Assembly (NCBI RefSeq): GCF_005239225.2
Contig: NC_133297.1
Coordinates: 22,667,882-22,731,881, forward strand
Reading direction: 5' to 3'
DNA: 64,000 nt
Source of the DNA: Populus alba
Taxonomy: Eukaryota > Streptophyta > Magnoliopsida > Malpighiales > Salicaceae
Under the pieces are notes generated by a model. That model saw only the letters and a program-made list of their open reading frames with translations. It was not told where the DNA came from and searched no databases. The position numbers and the translations under genes are program-made. Shown here one piece after another: positions 22,069-33,788 of this stretch; within the stretch, counting starts at the first letter, position 1; each line of letters opens with the position of its first letter.

Positions 22069-23404
22069 CTGAGTGTAAACCCCCAGTTATAATTTTTCTA
22101 GGTAATTAAAAGAAGAGAAATTTAACTGATAGTAAAATGGGTTAAATTAAATTAAAGAAACCTAAATTAAGATAAAAATATTGAAATTAATGAAATAAAA
22201 GGTGAATATAGTACTAAATCATTGAAAAGAAAAACATTTGTGAGGACAAAATGAATATGGAAGATCAAGAAAGGTCAACATTCAAATAACAGAAGGTTGA
22301 GAGTTTATGTACAAATGATAAAAAGAGGTGGGGATAAATGTGGAATTAATAAGATGTTAGAACTATAAATATCATTCTATTTTCTCTCCTGGGGGGACTG
22401 GCAAGAGTAAGAGAGAGTTTATAGAGAGGCTGGAGAGAAGATATATTGATGGCAAACCAACCGACAGCTATAACTCCACTTTCCACCGTTGGATCAGCAC
22501 TATATTTGGATATGTTGTTCTCATCCATGTTGTGTACAATTTCACCATAAAGATTCTCTATATCAGTCCCCGTTTGAGAGATACTATGGGAGGAATATAT
22601 CTGGGAAAATACACTTCTTAATAATCTTCTTTGTTGTATGTTTTCTCCTTCAGCCACCGTTGGATTAGGCTATAACTTGGATATGTTTCTCTTCCTGATT
22701 CTGTCTAGATTCTGAATGGTGGAGATCTAAAACAAACATTCGGTATAGAAGTTGTGTATCTCACACCGTAGGTCTGCAAGTTTGAGGTCAGTTCGGTTAA
22801 ACCCATATTTCTGGAAATTTCACCATTTGATGAAGTTAATATTTGGATATGTTATACTCATAATAATGCATTACAACTTGACAGTATAGATTGTTTGGAA
22901 TATTATTCGTTTGTTATTTATGGTTGATAGAAACTGTGTGAATGATTGTGTTTAGAAGAATATTGTTCGGAGAGTTTGTAAAATCGACAAGAATGTTTTA
23001 TTTTGACGGTAAGAGGGAAGATTGAAATAAATAAGATAAATTGGCTCTTATAAAGATATTCTCTTTTTTACAGTCTTAAACGATATGTGATATGGCCAGG
23101 AGTTGAGATGATAGAGAAAAAGTTAAATTGTGGATGTTGTGTGTAATTGGAAAGGTTGATGAATCTAGATAGATTCGTCTCCTAACTTTTGGAGAGAATT
23201 CGAGTAGAAGGATGAGAGAATTAGGATAAAGTTTCTTCATAGTAATTGTAGTTTTGGATGTTAGCTAACTAAGAAATTGGTCTTGCTCAATATGGAGCTG
23301 TAGAACCCTAACTATAGGTCATCAACCGAGATTGGGTCCTGACAGACCCTGTAGGGTAGTGTTTGTTGATGAGCAATTTTGACTATCTCAAAGGTAGAAC
23401 TAGG

Positions 23405-23740
23405 TTCTCCTTCCTTCAGAGAACAGTAACAGTTTAGTGTTTAGACAGTAACAGTTCAAAGTTAGACAGTAACAGTTCAAATGTCTAAACAGTAACAGTT
23501 CAAAGTTAGACAGTAACAGTTCAAATGTCTAGAAAATAACAATTGAAAAAGTCAAACAATTACAGTTCAAATTCAAACAGTAACAGTTGGAAAAGTCAAA
23601 CAGTAACAGTTCGAAAAGTCAAACAGTTACACTTCAAAGTCAGACAGTAACAGTTGAAAATTAGACAGTAATAGTTCAAAGTTAAACAGTAACAGTTGGA
23701 AATTGGACAGTAACAGTTCAAAGTTAGACAGTAACAGTAG
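23405..23740 (+). repeat. Minisatellite of about 21 bp (acagtaacagttcaaagttag), roughly 14 copies
   Basis: Units of acagtaacagtt plus 6-12 variable bases repeat through the block. A shorter related array is at 50755-50895 in the solo LTR at 50070. It marks one position of this LTR family. Confidence 0.85.
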
Positions 23741-24266
23741 GCTTCCACAAGAATACTATATAAAAGAATTAAGTCATACGAACACTTGCATATTGAGATA
23801 CTAACTCTGAAAATATATATGATATATGTATGTATGTTATTATGAGGAAATGAACATGCATAAGAAAGTAACATATGAGTAACAGATGAATATGGATTCT
23901 CTATAATATCGGCCTGAAGGAATGACAATTATGGTTGGATAAAGGATGACAACGTTAATGGGTGTAATGAGAACAATGTAAGATATAAAGAAAGAAAGAT
24001 TTATTAGCTATTGATATGATTATTATAAAATATATCCTTGAATTAGGAAAAATAATGAGATGCGTCTGTGACTGTAGGAGGGACCACCAGTGTGGTGCAA
24101 CAACAGCAACAGGGGAGCACGAGTAGAACTTCTACTGCAGGTAGGTGACTTCCACCTTCCTTTTAAATAATGTCGAATAATGAAAATACTTTATCATGAA
24201 TGTTACTACTATATTATGTTAATTCAGATACTAGATTTGCCAAATGCTTAAAATGTTGACAAATGG

Positions 24267-24880
24267 TTGATTAGCTTCGGCTAATGGCATCTGAAGAGAT
24301 GACCTTGAACAATGAAATACCTTATCATCAACGTTGTCGTATTATGTTAATTCAGATATCAGATTGCCAAATGCTTAAATGTTGACAAATGATCGATTAG
24401 TTTCGGCTAATGGCATCCGAATGGATGACCAGGACAAACAAATAATTAGCTTCGGCTAATGGCATCCGAATGGATGACTGGGACAAACGATTGATTAGCT
24501 TCGGCTAATGGCATCCAAATGGATGACCGGGACAAACGATTGATTAGCTTCGACTAATGGCATCCAAATGGATGACCGGGACAAACACATGATTAGTTTC
24601 GGCTAATGGCATCTGAATGAATGACCGAGACAAATGAATGATTAGCTTCAGCTAATGGCATTTGAAGGGATGACTAGGACAAACGGTCGATTAGCTTCGG
24701 CTGATGGAATTTGAATGGATGACCAAAATAAATGAATGGTTAGCTTCGGGTAATGGCATTCGAAGGGATGACCGGGACAAACAGTTGATTAGTTCTGGCT
24801 GATGGAATTCAAAGGGGTTGGCCGGGGTGAGTGAATAGTTAACCTCGACAAATGATGTCTTAAAAGAAGGGCCGAATTTA
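24267..24880 (+). repeat. 48-bp LTR array (ttagcttcggctaatggcat), about 11 copies
   Basis: Each unit has an imperfect inverted repeat (ttagc-ttcg-gctaa) followed by catccgaatggatgaccggg. The same unit is found in element B (18068-18261) and, reversed, at 59200-59370. Confidence 0.88.
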
Positions 24881-25539
24881 AGATTATAGTTGATTGCAAG
24901 AATTGGTGCATATATATGTACTGCAAGTTATGTATACCAAGAACATAAAGGAACTACAAATGTCACGCTTCAAACATGAGATAATGTTAATGCTTCATTA
25001 AACTACTAGACTATTTTCTTATTGTTATTATTATTATTAAGTAATTGCATTCTTGTAAATGTTTTGTACTGCAGCAGGGATGTCATACCAACAAGGTGCC
25101 TAGGAAACCCGATACACGGGAACCTACTTTTGCAAGGAATCATGTAGTTGCATTCTAAATCATGATGTATTTTATATGAATCAACGTACTGAATGTATAA
25201 CTATTATTAGATTCTCTTAGATTATATTCGTGATGACTATTTGTAGGGTAAAATACAAACTCATGACTATGCATGTATATTTTAAATGCGAACTTCTAAT
25301 CATGCAAACATAATATTATGAGTTTATGTAAGATTCACTCTTAAATGAAATGTTAGTTGTTGTTGATGTATGGATTATATATTGATGATGTGAAGGGAAC
25401 ATGTTCGCCAATTACTGACATGATGTATGTCAAGTACAAAAAAAAAAAATACTGTTGTTTTGAGCTTAAAAAGCCGGGTTGTTACACTGAGTTTATGAAA
25501 AGATCAAAGAGATATATTATATAATATAAACAGAATGTA

Positions 25540-25571
<32 letters not shown>

Positions 25572-27425
25572 GTAATAATAATAATAGTAGTAATAAAAAG
25601 AAGAAGGAAGAAATTAATGAGAACTTTGAGATGGAAAGATTAATATAAGGATTAAACAATGATAAAAACAAATGTCAAGGTTAAAGGATCCACCAATGGT
25701 ATTTCAAACAAGTATAGTATAAACTCTTATTACTCAATTTGGAAACCACACACGGAGGAGGTTCCAATCGGATGATTTGTCATTAATAGCTCATTATAAA
25801 TTATTAACATGATCATATTAATTATTTTATTTACATAACACCAAACTTTTAAATATTGTCAGGAATTCATGATGTTAACTGATGTTAACAACAAATAAAG
25901 TTCCTTTCATAGCCCAATAATCATGAATACTGATTAGTACTTAAAAGTGTATTTTATCAAGGTTTTATATCATCATTTTGCACTTGAAGTATCAATAACT
26001 CCTTAACTAAAGCATGTTTTATAATAACATATCTAATAATATAAGATACCTTTAATTTATGGTAAATGTTCATCTTAAATGCAAGCCTATTACATAAATA
26101 AAAGGATTTATTAATGAGTTTAAGTACTGAAATTGAAAGGACAAAGAGAGGGTCAAACTTAGAAAAGAGATGTTGGTGCAGTCCAAACTGGAACACTGTT
26201 TGGTAATTGGGTCATATTTGGAGCTGTAGATCTCGGATGTAGGTCTAATTTATATATATGGAAAGGTAAGACATAGGCCTACAACTTTCATGTGGAGTCT
26301 AAGATTTAAAAAGGTCATTTTCAAGTTCAAATTATAGCAACAACGGAGAAGTCTGAATATGTCCTACAGCCCAGACACTGTTCAGTGTTCAACTCATATC
26401 TCAAGTTTTAGAAGTCCAAATGACCTCAATTGTTTTTTGTTGGAAAGATAAGACAATTTCCTAAAACTTTCATGAGTACAGTTGGTTTCACTTCTGATGT
26501 TAGCAATGACGTTTTGTTCAGACAATAAGATAAGGATTTCTCCAAGTCACGAGTTGGCCACCCACTCAACAATTAGTCATCAAATAAATAGTTCCAAATT
26601 TTGGCCTATAAAAGGAGGCATTTTCCATGCATTTAGGAGCTTGGTTGTTCAGATCAAGAACTTGCTCTTGCTCTCTCTCTCTCTCTCTCTTTATATTTTT
26701 TGTAATTCTTAAGTTTTACTTTCATTAATATCTTGTTTATGCTTTTCATTTCCTTTCCTTTACTTAGTTAACTTGTATCTTATTTATGTTCTTATTTTGT
26801 TTATTTATGTTTCTCTCTTTCATTATTATTAGCTAAGTTTATTATGTCAAGGTGAAAAGGTTACACTAATGGTGTAAGAACAAGTATAGTGTAGACTTTA
26901 ATGTTTGATAATAACATGTTTTGTATTTGTTTTCTTGTTCACTCTTAATACTTTATTTGTTAAATGGTTAATCTAGATTTGTGTTGTATAACACTTGGTA
27001 CAACAAATGCTTGGCACTTTCATAGCCCAACTGTATGGTATAACCTACACATGTGCTATGAAAGGAACTTGATTTGTTGTTAACATAAGTTCTAATCATG
27101 AATACTTGACAATATTTACAAGTATTAATATTGTTCTAATAAGATAACTAATGTAATCATGTTAACAATTTATAATCTGATTGGAACCTCCTTTATATGT
27201 GGTTTCTAGTTGAGTAATAATAGTTTATATTATACTTGTTTGAAATAACATTAGTAGATCCTCTAACCTCAACACTTGTTTTTATCATTGTTTAATTCTC
27301 ACATTAATCATCCATCTCAAAATTCTTATCAACTCCCTCTTTTTCTTCTTCTTCTTCTTTATTACTACTACTACTACTACTACTACTAATATTAGTATTA
27401 TTATTACTATTACTATTATTAATAT

Positions 27426-27457
<32 letters not shown>

Positions 27458-27607
27458 TTGTTGTTATTGTTGTTGTTGTATTATTGTTATTTATAATTTA
27501 TACACTTAACCTCCCTGTGGTTAGACCTTAGTTTTGCCGGGTTATTTATTACTTCGACACTCCTACACTTGGGAGAAGACATCAATCTTTTGGTCATGTC
27601 AAGTTTT

Positions 27608-27625
27608 TGGCGCCGCTGCCAAGGA
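27608..27625 (+). promoter_or_regulatory. Primer binding site of element C, tRNA-Asp type
   Basis: tggcgccgctgccaagga lies 6 bases after the LTR end at 27601; it matches the tRNA-Asp PBS with a few changes. Confidence 0.8.
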
Positions 27626-27759
27626 GGTAAATTCTTGTATAAATTATAGTATTTATTTTATTTTCACTTTACACTTTTCTTGTATCTAAATTTTGTTTCT
27701 TTTGTTTTGTTTCTTTTTGTTTTCTTTTCATTTTCCTTTTATTCTCTTTCTACACGTGC

Positions 27760-28497
27760 ATGAGTGTTTGGTCGCGTACATTAAGTGATAGACTTTGTAG
27801 GGTATCCTCATTATTTTTAGAAAATATGGCCAAAGAAGATAATCAGTTGTTTCATAATGAGGATAATGAGAATAACCGAGTTAGAACACTTAGAGACCAC
27901 ATGAATTCTACAAGAACAAGTGCACCCGCATGTATAGTTTTCCCTCCTGATGCATCTCACTTCAATTTTAAGTCAGACATTATTCAACTTTTACCTTCTT
28001 TTCGTGGCTTAGATCTAGAAAATCCATACTTGTATTTGAGAGAATTTAAAGAAGTCTGTAACACCTATAATGACTTAAATTGTAGCATGAATACCATTAG
28101 ATTAAAGCTTTTTCCTTTTTCATTAAAAGATAAAGCTAAAAAATGGCTACAAAATCTTAGGTTATAATCCATTCGTTCTTGGGATGAAATGCAACAACAA
28201 TTTTTAAATAAGGTTTTCCCTTCTCATAGAACAAACTCTTTCAAAAGACAAATCACCACTTTCACTTAAAAACCAAGTGAAACATTTTACTAATGTTGGG
28301 ATAGGTATCGAGACTTACTTAATACTTTATCTCATCATGCTTTTGAAACATGGAGATTGGTTTCACAATCTTATGAGGCACCAAGTACAACCCAACCTCA
28401 TACATCTAGTGGAGGTATGTACAACCTTAGAGAAGATCATGACCTCCAAGCTAAATTTGCATCTTTAGCTAGAAAAGTTGATGCACTTGAATGTGGT
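27760..28497 (+). pseudogene. Athila-type gag of element C, truncated
   Basis: The frame opens at ATG 27760 (MSVWSRTLSDRLCRVS) and shows the capsid block (LFPFSLKDKAKKWLQNL) before a stop at 28165-28167. It is clearly homologous to 7681-8540. After WRLVSQ (about 28360) roughly 135 bases present in element A (from YKGLTPKYKQM to NAQN) are missing and the text continues YEAPSTTQPHTSSGGMY. It ends at 28497, where LTR sequence begins. No zinc knuckle remains. Confidence 0.85.
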
Positions 28498-28722
28498 CAA
28501 TATAAGTATTAGCATTATTCAAATAAGATAACTAATGTAATCATGTTAACAATTTATAATATGATTGAACCTCATTTATATGTGGTTTCTAGTTGAATAA
28601 TAAGAGTTTATACTATATTTGTTTGAAATATCATTAATGGATCCTCTAACCTTTACACTTGTTTTTATCAATGTTTAATTCTTACATTGATCTTCCATCT
28701 TAAAATTCTCATCAACTTCTTC

Positions 28723-28766
<44 letters not shown>

Positions 28767-28778
28767 TAATATAAGTAT

Positions 28779-28810
<32 letters not shown>

Positions 28811-28996
28811 GTATTAGTATTATTATTATTATTACTATTACTATTATTGTTATTGTTATTGTTGTTGTTGTTGTATTATTATTATTTATAATTTATACAA
28901 TTAACCTTCCTATGGTTTGATCCTGATCTTGCCGAGTTATTTATTACTTCGACTCTCTTGCACTTAGGAGAAGACATCGATCTTTTGGTCATGTCA
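28498..28996 (+). mobile_element. Truncated 3' LTR of element C
   Basis: It starts abruptly inside the LTR (tataagtattagcattattc) and ends ggtcatgtca followed by TSD aatac. It contains (TTA)n, (TAC)n and (GTT)n runs at about 28723-28875. Confidence 0.85.
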
Positions 28997-29365
28997 AATA
29001 CCCGACAACATTTACAAGTATTAGCATTATTTGAATAACATAACTAATATAATCATGTTAACAATTTATAATCCGATTAGAACCATCTTTGTGTGTGGTT
29101 TCCAGTTGAGTAATAAGTGTTTATATTATACTTGTTTAAAATACCATTAGTGGATCCTCTAACCTTGATAATTGTTTTTATCATTGTTTAATTCTTATAT
29201 CAATATCACATCTCAAAGCTCTCTTCAACTTATTGTTGTTGTTGTTGTTGTTGTTTATAATTTATATAGTTAACCTCTCTGAGGTTCGATCCCGGTTCTG
29301 TTAAGTTATTTATTACTTCGACACTTCTACACTTGGGAGAAGACATCAACTCTTTGGTCGTGTCA

Positions 29366-30458
29366 ATAGAGTCACCACCTAATATTTTGGTCACTAGAAA
29401 CCCTAACTAGTCTCAAATTTTGGATAAAGGGACTAGTTATGTATAGAGAAGACGTAGCACCCCTAGTACATCTTACCTAATGTAAGTTGCATTGTTTATT
29501 TATTTGATATAAAATAAGATACTATTGTGTTTTCTAACTGTTGATCTTTCTAATGGTTATAGTTGGGCCTCCCTAGTAGAGTGAACCATAGCTTTATGGT
29601 CAAGCCTAGCCATTCCAAAGTCAAAACATATAAAATGAAAAAATATATATTTAATATCGGGAATACTTCTTACGTATAAATTCATAATCCTGTCATCCAA
29701 TCTTTACAAATTGATTTGAATTAGACCTAAGGTAAGTTGCATTGTTTATTTGTTTGATATAAACTAAGATACTATTATGTTTTCTAAATGTTGATCTTTC
29801 TAATGGTTAAAGTTGGGCCTCCCTAGTAGAGTGGACCATAGCTTTATGGTCAAGCTTAGCCATTCCAAAGTCAAAACATATAAAATGAAAAAAAATTATT
29901 TAATATTAGGAATACTTCTTACATATAAATTCATAATCCTGTCATCCAATCTTTACAAATTGATTTGAATTAGACCTTCAAACTTGATTTTTCTTCAATT
30001 AAGTCCTTGACTAACTTTTCAAAACCCATTAGAAGTTTTAACTAAGTTCTTGAACTTAATCAATTCTTTCCATTTTGGTCAAATCAAATTACAACCTTAA
30101 ACTTTATTTCAAATTAAGTCTTTCTTCAAACTATATTGTCAATATACCTTAATTTTGTTATTTATGTAACATTTTGGTCTTTTTTAACTCGAAGACTTAT
30201 CTCCTTGTGTCCTAAAACAAATTTTTTATTTTAAATTTTTTATTTTTGGATTTTAAAATAAAAAAGAAAAATATGCATTTTTATAAAAACATTTTTTTGG
30301 TACAAAATTAGGTTATGATAGTTTCCTCTTATTTACAATATTTATAATATAAAGTCTTTAAAGGATTTTAAAAAGTAAGTTTATAAAGAAAAGAAAATGG
30401 TGTTTGGAATTTAAGCTTTAGCCCTTTACATGAAAATATCTAAGATTTTTCATGAATG
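29366..30458 (+). repeat. LTR-like DNA with a 250-bp tandem duplication
   Basis: The text tagagtcaccacctaatatt...ggactagttatgtatagag resembles LTR/leader DNA of plant retroelements, but I cannot place the family. The segment 29475-29724 is repeated at 29725-29972 (period 250 bp, few differences). It ends in AT-rich sequence without coding. Confidence 0.6.
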
Positions 30459-30978
30459 GTCTACGTTCAGGTGACCTGCCTATGGTTTATGATCAGATAA
30501 CCTATTTGTGGTCTCTGATCGGGTGACCTGCTCGTGACTTGTGCTCAAGTAATTTGCATGTGGTCTCTAATTGGGTGACCTACATATGGTTTGTGCTTGA
30601 GTAACTTGCCCAAGGTCTCTGATCAGGTGACCTGCTCGTGGTTGATTTTTGGGTAACCTGTCTATAATCTCTAATAGGGTGACTTACCCGTGTTTTGTGT
30701 TTGAGTAACCTACCTATGGTCTCTGATTAAATGACATGCCTGTGATTTGTGTTTGGGTAACTTGCTTGTGGTCTCTGATCAAGTGACCTATATATGGTTT
30801 ATGTTTAGGTAACCTGTTCGTGGTCTTTGATCAGGTGACCTACTTGTGGTTTGTATTGGGGTAACTTGCCCGTGGTCTCTAATTGGATGACCTACTCATA
30901 GTATGTGTTCAGGTAACCTACTCATGGTCTCTGATAAGATGACCTGCCCTTGGTTTGTGTTTGGGTAACTTGCCCTTT
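30459..30978 (+). repeat. 26-bp minisatellite, 20 units in alternating A/B order
   Basis: Twenty consecutive 26-bp units fit without indels. Odd units read like gtctctgatcgggtgacctgc; even units like gtttgtgtttgggtaacctgc. The true repeat is therefore a 52-bp dimer, 10 copies. The A units keep ggtgacc and the B units ggtaacc, both near-palindromic cores. Confidence 0.9.
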
Positions 30979-31604
30979 GAATGAAGTAATAAAATCGGTA
31001 TGTTAAATGTTAATTAGTGATAAATTGTGTAAGCTTCCTGATTGGGTAACATATTTATTTTAAAGGAAGATTTTTTTATAAATTTGGAGTACAAATATTT
31101 AGAGAAAATATAGAAGGGAATTCCAAATAAATTAATATATGACCTTACACGAGACAAATGTTGAACTTCAGTATAAACAACCTGTACAATCACGCTAGTT
31201 GACTGAAAGTGGTGAAAACTCTTAGGAAATTTTTTTGATGATCATAGATGAAAGTCTCCAATGAATTAGTTTAAACATTATGATGATTTAAGTAAATAAA
31301 ATAGTATGCAAAATTTATATTTTTTAGGTAAAATTACTTACTGTTCAGTTTTATGATATTAAGCATACATTTCAGTTTGATCATTGGGTCTAAATGAAAT
31401 TTTATGCGGAGTTTCCAAACCTATTGTTCTATCTTGGGTTAAATTTTCATGTCAATCAAAGTTTGAGAAGGTTCTGAGAGAGTACTGATGGTCGGATAAA
31501 AATACAGAAAATTACACAAAAACTAAGTAGTGGCATTTTTGTAGATAAATACAAACAACCCCCTTTCTCTTTTCTCCATCCATATAAAACATACCTAAAT
31601 CCAA
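30979..31604. other. AT-rich stretch, no gene seen
   Basis: Non-coding. The part 31370-31600 has LTR-like features (catataaaacatacc near 31580, pyrimidine-rich leader), but no boundaries are visible. Confidence 0.5.
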
Positions 31605-31907
31605 TATCTACAGCTTTAGATATGACTCAATTACCAAACAATGTTCCAGTTTGGACTACACCAACATCTCTTTTCTAAGTTGGGCCCTCTCTTTGTCCTT
31701 TCAATTTCAGTACTTATACTCATAAATCAATCCTTTCATTTATGTGATAGACTTGCATTTAAGATGAACATTTACCATAAATTAAAGGTATCTTATATTA
31801 TTAGATATGTTATTATAAAACATGCTTTAGTTAAGGAGTTATTGATACTTCAAGTGAAAAATGATGATATAAAACCTTGATAACAATACAATTTTATGTA
31901 CTAATCA
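31605..31907 (-). mobile_element. Inverted fragment of the Athila-family LTR start
   Basis: On the minus strand from 31907 it reads tgattagtacataaaattg, then the familiar ttatatcatca...ggtgtagtccaaactggaac text for about 300 bases, then similarity stops near 31605. Only the first fifth of the LTR is present. Confidence 0.8.
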
Positions 31908-33620
31908 GTCAGCATTCTGAAAGCCATAATAATCTGAGTCTTAGATATATTATGAAACTCATTACCCTTTATAATCTGACAAAAAAGATTGTGATTATCA
32001 GCCTTCATATGAGAGATATGACAGGCAAAATGTTTCTGGCAAAACCCACCTCGAGTCAGTCACAATCACTAGTTTGTTTCTCCTTCGTCCACCATTAGAT
32101 TTGCCTGAAATTCCACGTGGAGGTTTGCCTAGGTGTAGGCTTCCTTTTGGTTAGTAGAGATTGTAAACAAACATCCCAACTTGCTCTTCCTAATAGTAAC
32201 TCATCATTTTACATGTTAGTTCGGTTCTTTGCTTATATTGGGTAATTTAATTGTTTGATTGAATTGAATTTTGGACTTGTTGTGCATGATATGATGATCC
32301 ATAACTTCACTATTGGGAGTGAGCCATATTGGATTGTACACAAAGTTATAGCTTTTTGAATATATTGTTCTCAAACTCACTAATTCAGTATTACAACTCA
32401 TTAAGTCACTGTTCCTACTCAATGGATAATATGAAATTTAAAAAGGGTTTAAATGAAATTGAACAGTTATTGGGTATATGTTTCTCCAAGTATTTTAGGT
32501 TGATAAGTATGTTAAATTAGTGTGTAAAGTAAAATGTTTAATCAAGAAAAAGTTTAAAAGAGGCAAAAGCTTACTTGGTCAAAATTATGAATATGGTAAA
32601 GGGAACGATTATCTTAAAAAGGATATCATTGACTATGTTGAACTCAACTTGAATTATTGGGTAGAATTCATTGATAAAAAAATTGAGTCATTTAGACATC
32701 AAAAAATCATCAATAAAAAATTGAGTCATTTGGACATTACATGTCAGTGTAAAAAAATGCTAATGTAAATAAATTGAAATGATAAATAAAAATAATATAT
32801 CCATGAACTTGTTTATGAAAGTATTCGATTACGTGAATTAGTAAATGTGATAAATGACTAGAAAGGTTTGAATATTGATTCGAGATGTTCTATTGAAATG
32901 TAGAAGTGTTCGAGGTGGGACATGACATCTTATGAGTGTTATAGAAGGGTCGCCCATTTACTTCTTTAATTGTTTTAATTTTTTGCTAATGCTAGAATGC
33001 AATATAAATTATAAGTATTATGTTCAACTGTGTACCATGAGAGAATATTGCCTACGAGCATGAAAATTATTATTATATGAATAATCACCTATGAGCATGA
33101 GAAATATTATTATTATATGAATGTTACCGGCAAGTAGGAAAACAATTACAATGTAAATACGCCTATGAGGTTGGAAGCTTGTATGTATGTATATGGCTTG
33201 TGATCAATTGCAACAATGAACATTCATATATAAATCTTAAATGATCGTAACAATTATATATCATATATATTGATGCATAATGGTAAATGATTGCAAGGAC
33301 ACTAGTTAATATCTCAATTCTATCTCCACAATAGTGGATCTTAAAGGTAATAAATTAATTAATCAGCTGTAAAATCAGAAACTGATAAGTTAATTAACAT
33401 CTAGTTGATAATGTTGGTTGTTCTAAAGTTAGGAAAATGATACTTATTTCATTGTGTTGACAAGACTATGGTTATGGCATCTAAAGTATTTACTTTTAAG
33501 TTAAATAAGTTAATAGTGCTTGTCTTTTGTTTAAATGTTTGATAATACCTCTAAAGAAAGATAAAGAAAGGAAAGAAAAGTAAGGACAAGATTGGAATGG
33601 ATAGTTGATTGAAATTACTT
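31908..33620. other. AT-rich stretch without recognised features
   Basis: Short open frames (for example 32520-32768, Lys-rich) have no family signature. A small local repeat (attgagtcattt twice, about 32682-32731) and an atgaaaattattattatatgaat duplication (about 33058-33122) are seen. Probably old repeat DNA. Confidence 0.5.
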
Positions 33621-33788
33621 GATTAGTCATCCAAGTGTGTTGATGCTAATGATATCAGGCTAGCTGATGTTGGCATTGATTAGTCATCCAAGTGTGTGGA
33701 TGCTAATAATATCAACATAGTTGATATCGACATTGATTAGCCATCCAGATGTGTGGATGGTAACGATAGTTTTGTTAATGTTGGCATT
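33621..33788 (+). repeat. 57-bp tandem repeat, three units
   Basis: Units start gattagtcatccaagtgtgtggatgctaat (57, 57 and 54 bp), with a decayed fourth start. The design (gattag...catcc...ggatg...) resembles the arrays inside the Tekay-like LTRs, so this may be a worn LTR. Confidence 0.8.

Larger units (their letters stand above)
22074..25486 (+). mobile_element. Tekay-like solo LTR (3413 bp) with TSD ctgag
   Basis: It begins tgtaaaccccc and ends ccgggttgttaca, flanked by ctgag at 22069-22073 and 25487-25491. Its 3' portion shares the 48-bp motif and the ccgatacacgggaacctact block with the LTR of element B, so the family is the same or close. There is no PBS, coding region or second LTR, so it is a recombination product. 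Two internal arrays are listed separately. Confidence 0.92.
21757..25917 (-). mobile_element. Inverted Athila-family PBS and LTR (truncated), opened by a solo LTR
   Basis: Read on the minus strand: 25917 to 25492 and then 22073 to 21776 give LTR text ending gtgtca, followed by the PBS up to 21757. The first part of the LTR (about 1.2 kb in full copies) is missing. The break falls at ttcatagcccaa (about 25906-25917), one arm of a hairpin inside this LTR family. The Tekay-like solo LTR at 22074-25486 is inserted in it. Confidence 0.8.
25931..28996 (+). mobile_element. Second Athila-like element (element C), internally deleted, TSD aatac
   Basis: 5' LTR 25931-27601 (tgattagtac to catgtca), PBS at 27608, broken gag 27760-28497, then directly the 3' third of an LTR (28498-28996, ending catgtca). 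It is flanked by aatac at 25926-25930 and 28997-29001, a perfect 5-bp TSD. Everything from mid-gag to the middle of the 3' LTR is deleted. A compact 3.07-kb derivative. Confidence 0.88.
25918..29365 (+). mobile_element. Athila-family LTR fragment (3' part), target of element C
   Basis: The short piece taatcatgaatac (25918-25930) and the piece 29002-29365 (from ccgacaacatttacaag to ggtcgtgtca) join into continuous LTR text when element C (25931-28996) and one TSD copy are ignored. It has a (GTT)n run near 29233-29260. The left part of the LTR is missing and replaced by the inverted LTR. Confidence 0.75.

Noticed and set aside
30459..30978. CRISPR-like array
   Set aside because: There are no unique spacers, units are contiguous, and this is a plant genome; it is a minisatellite.
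32520..32768. Lys-rich 82-codon frame
   Set aside because: Low-complexity A-rich sequence with no family signature and a local direct repeat inside.
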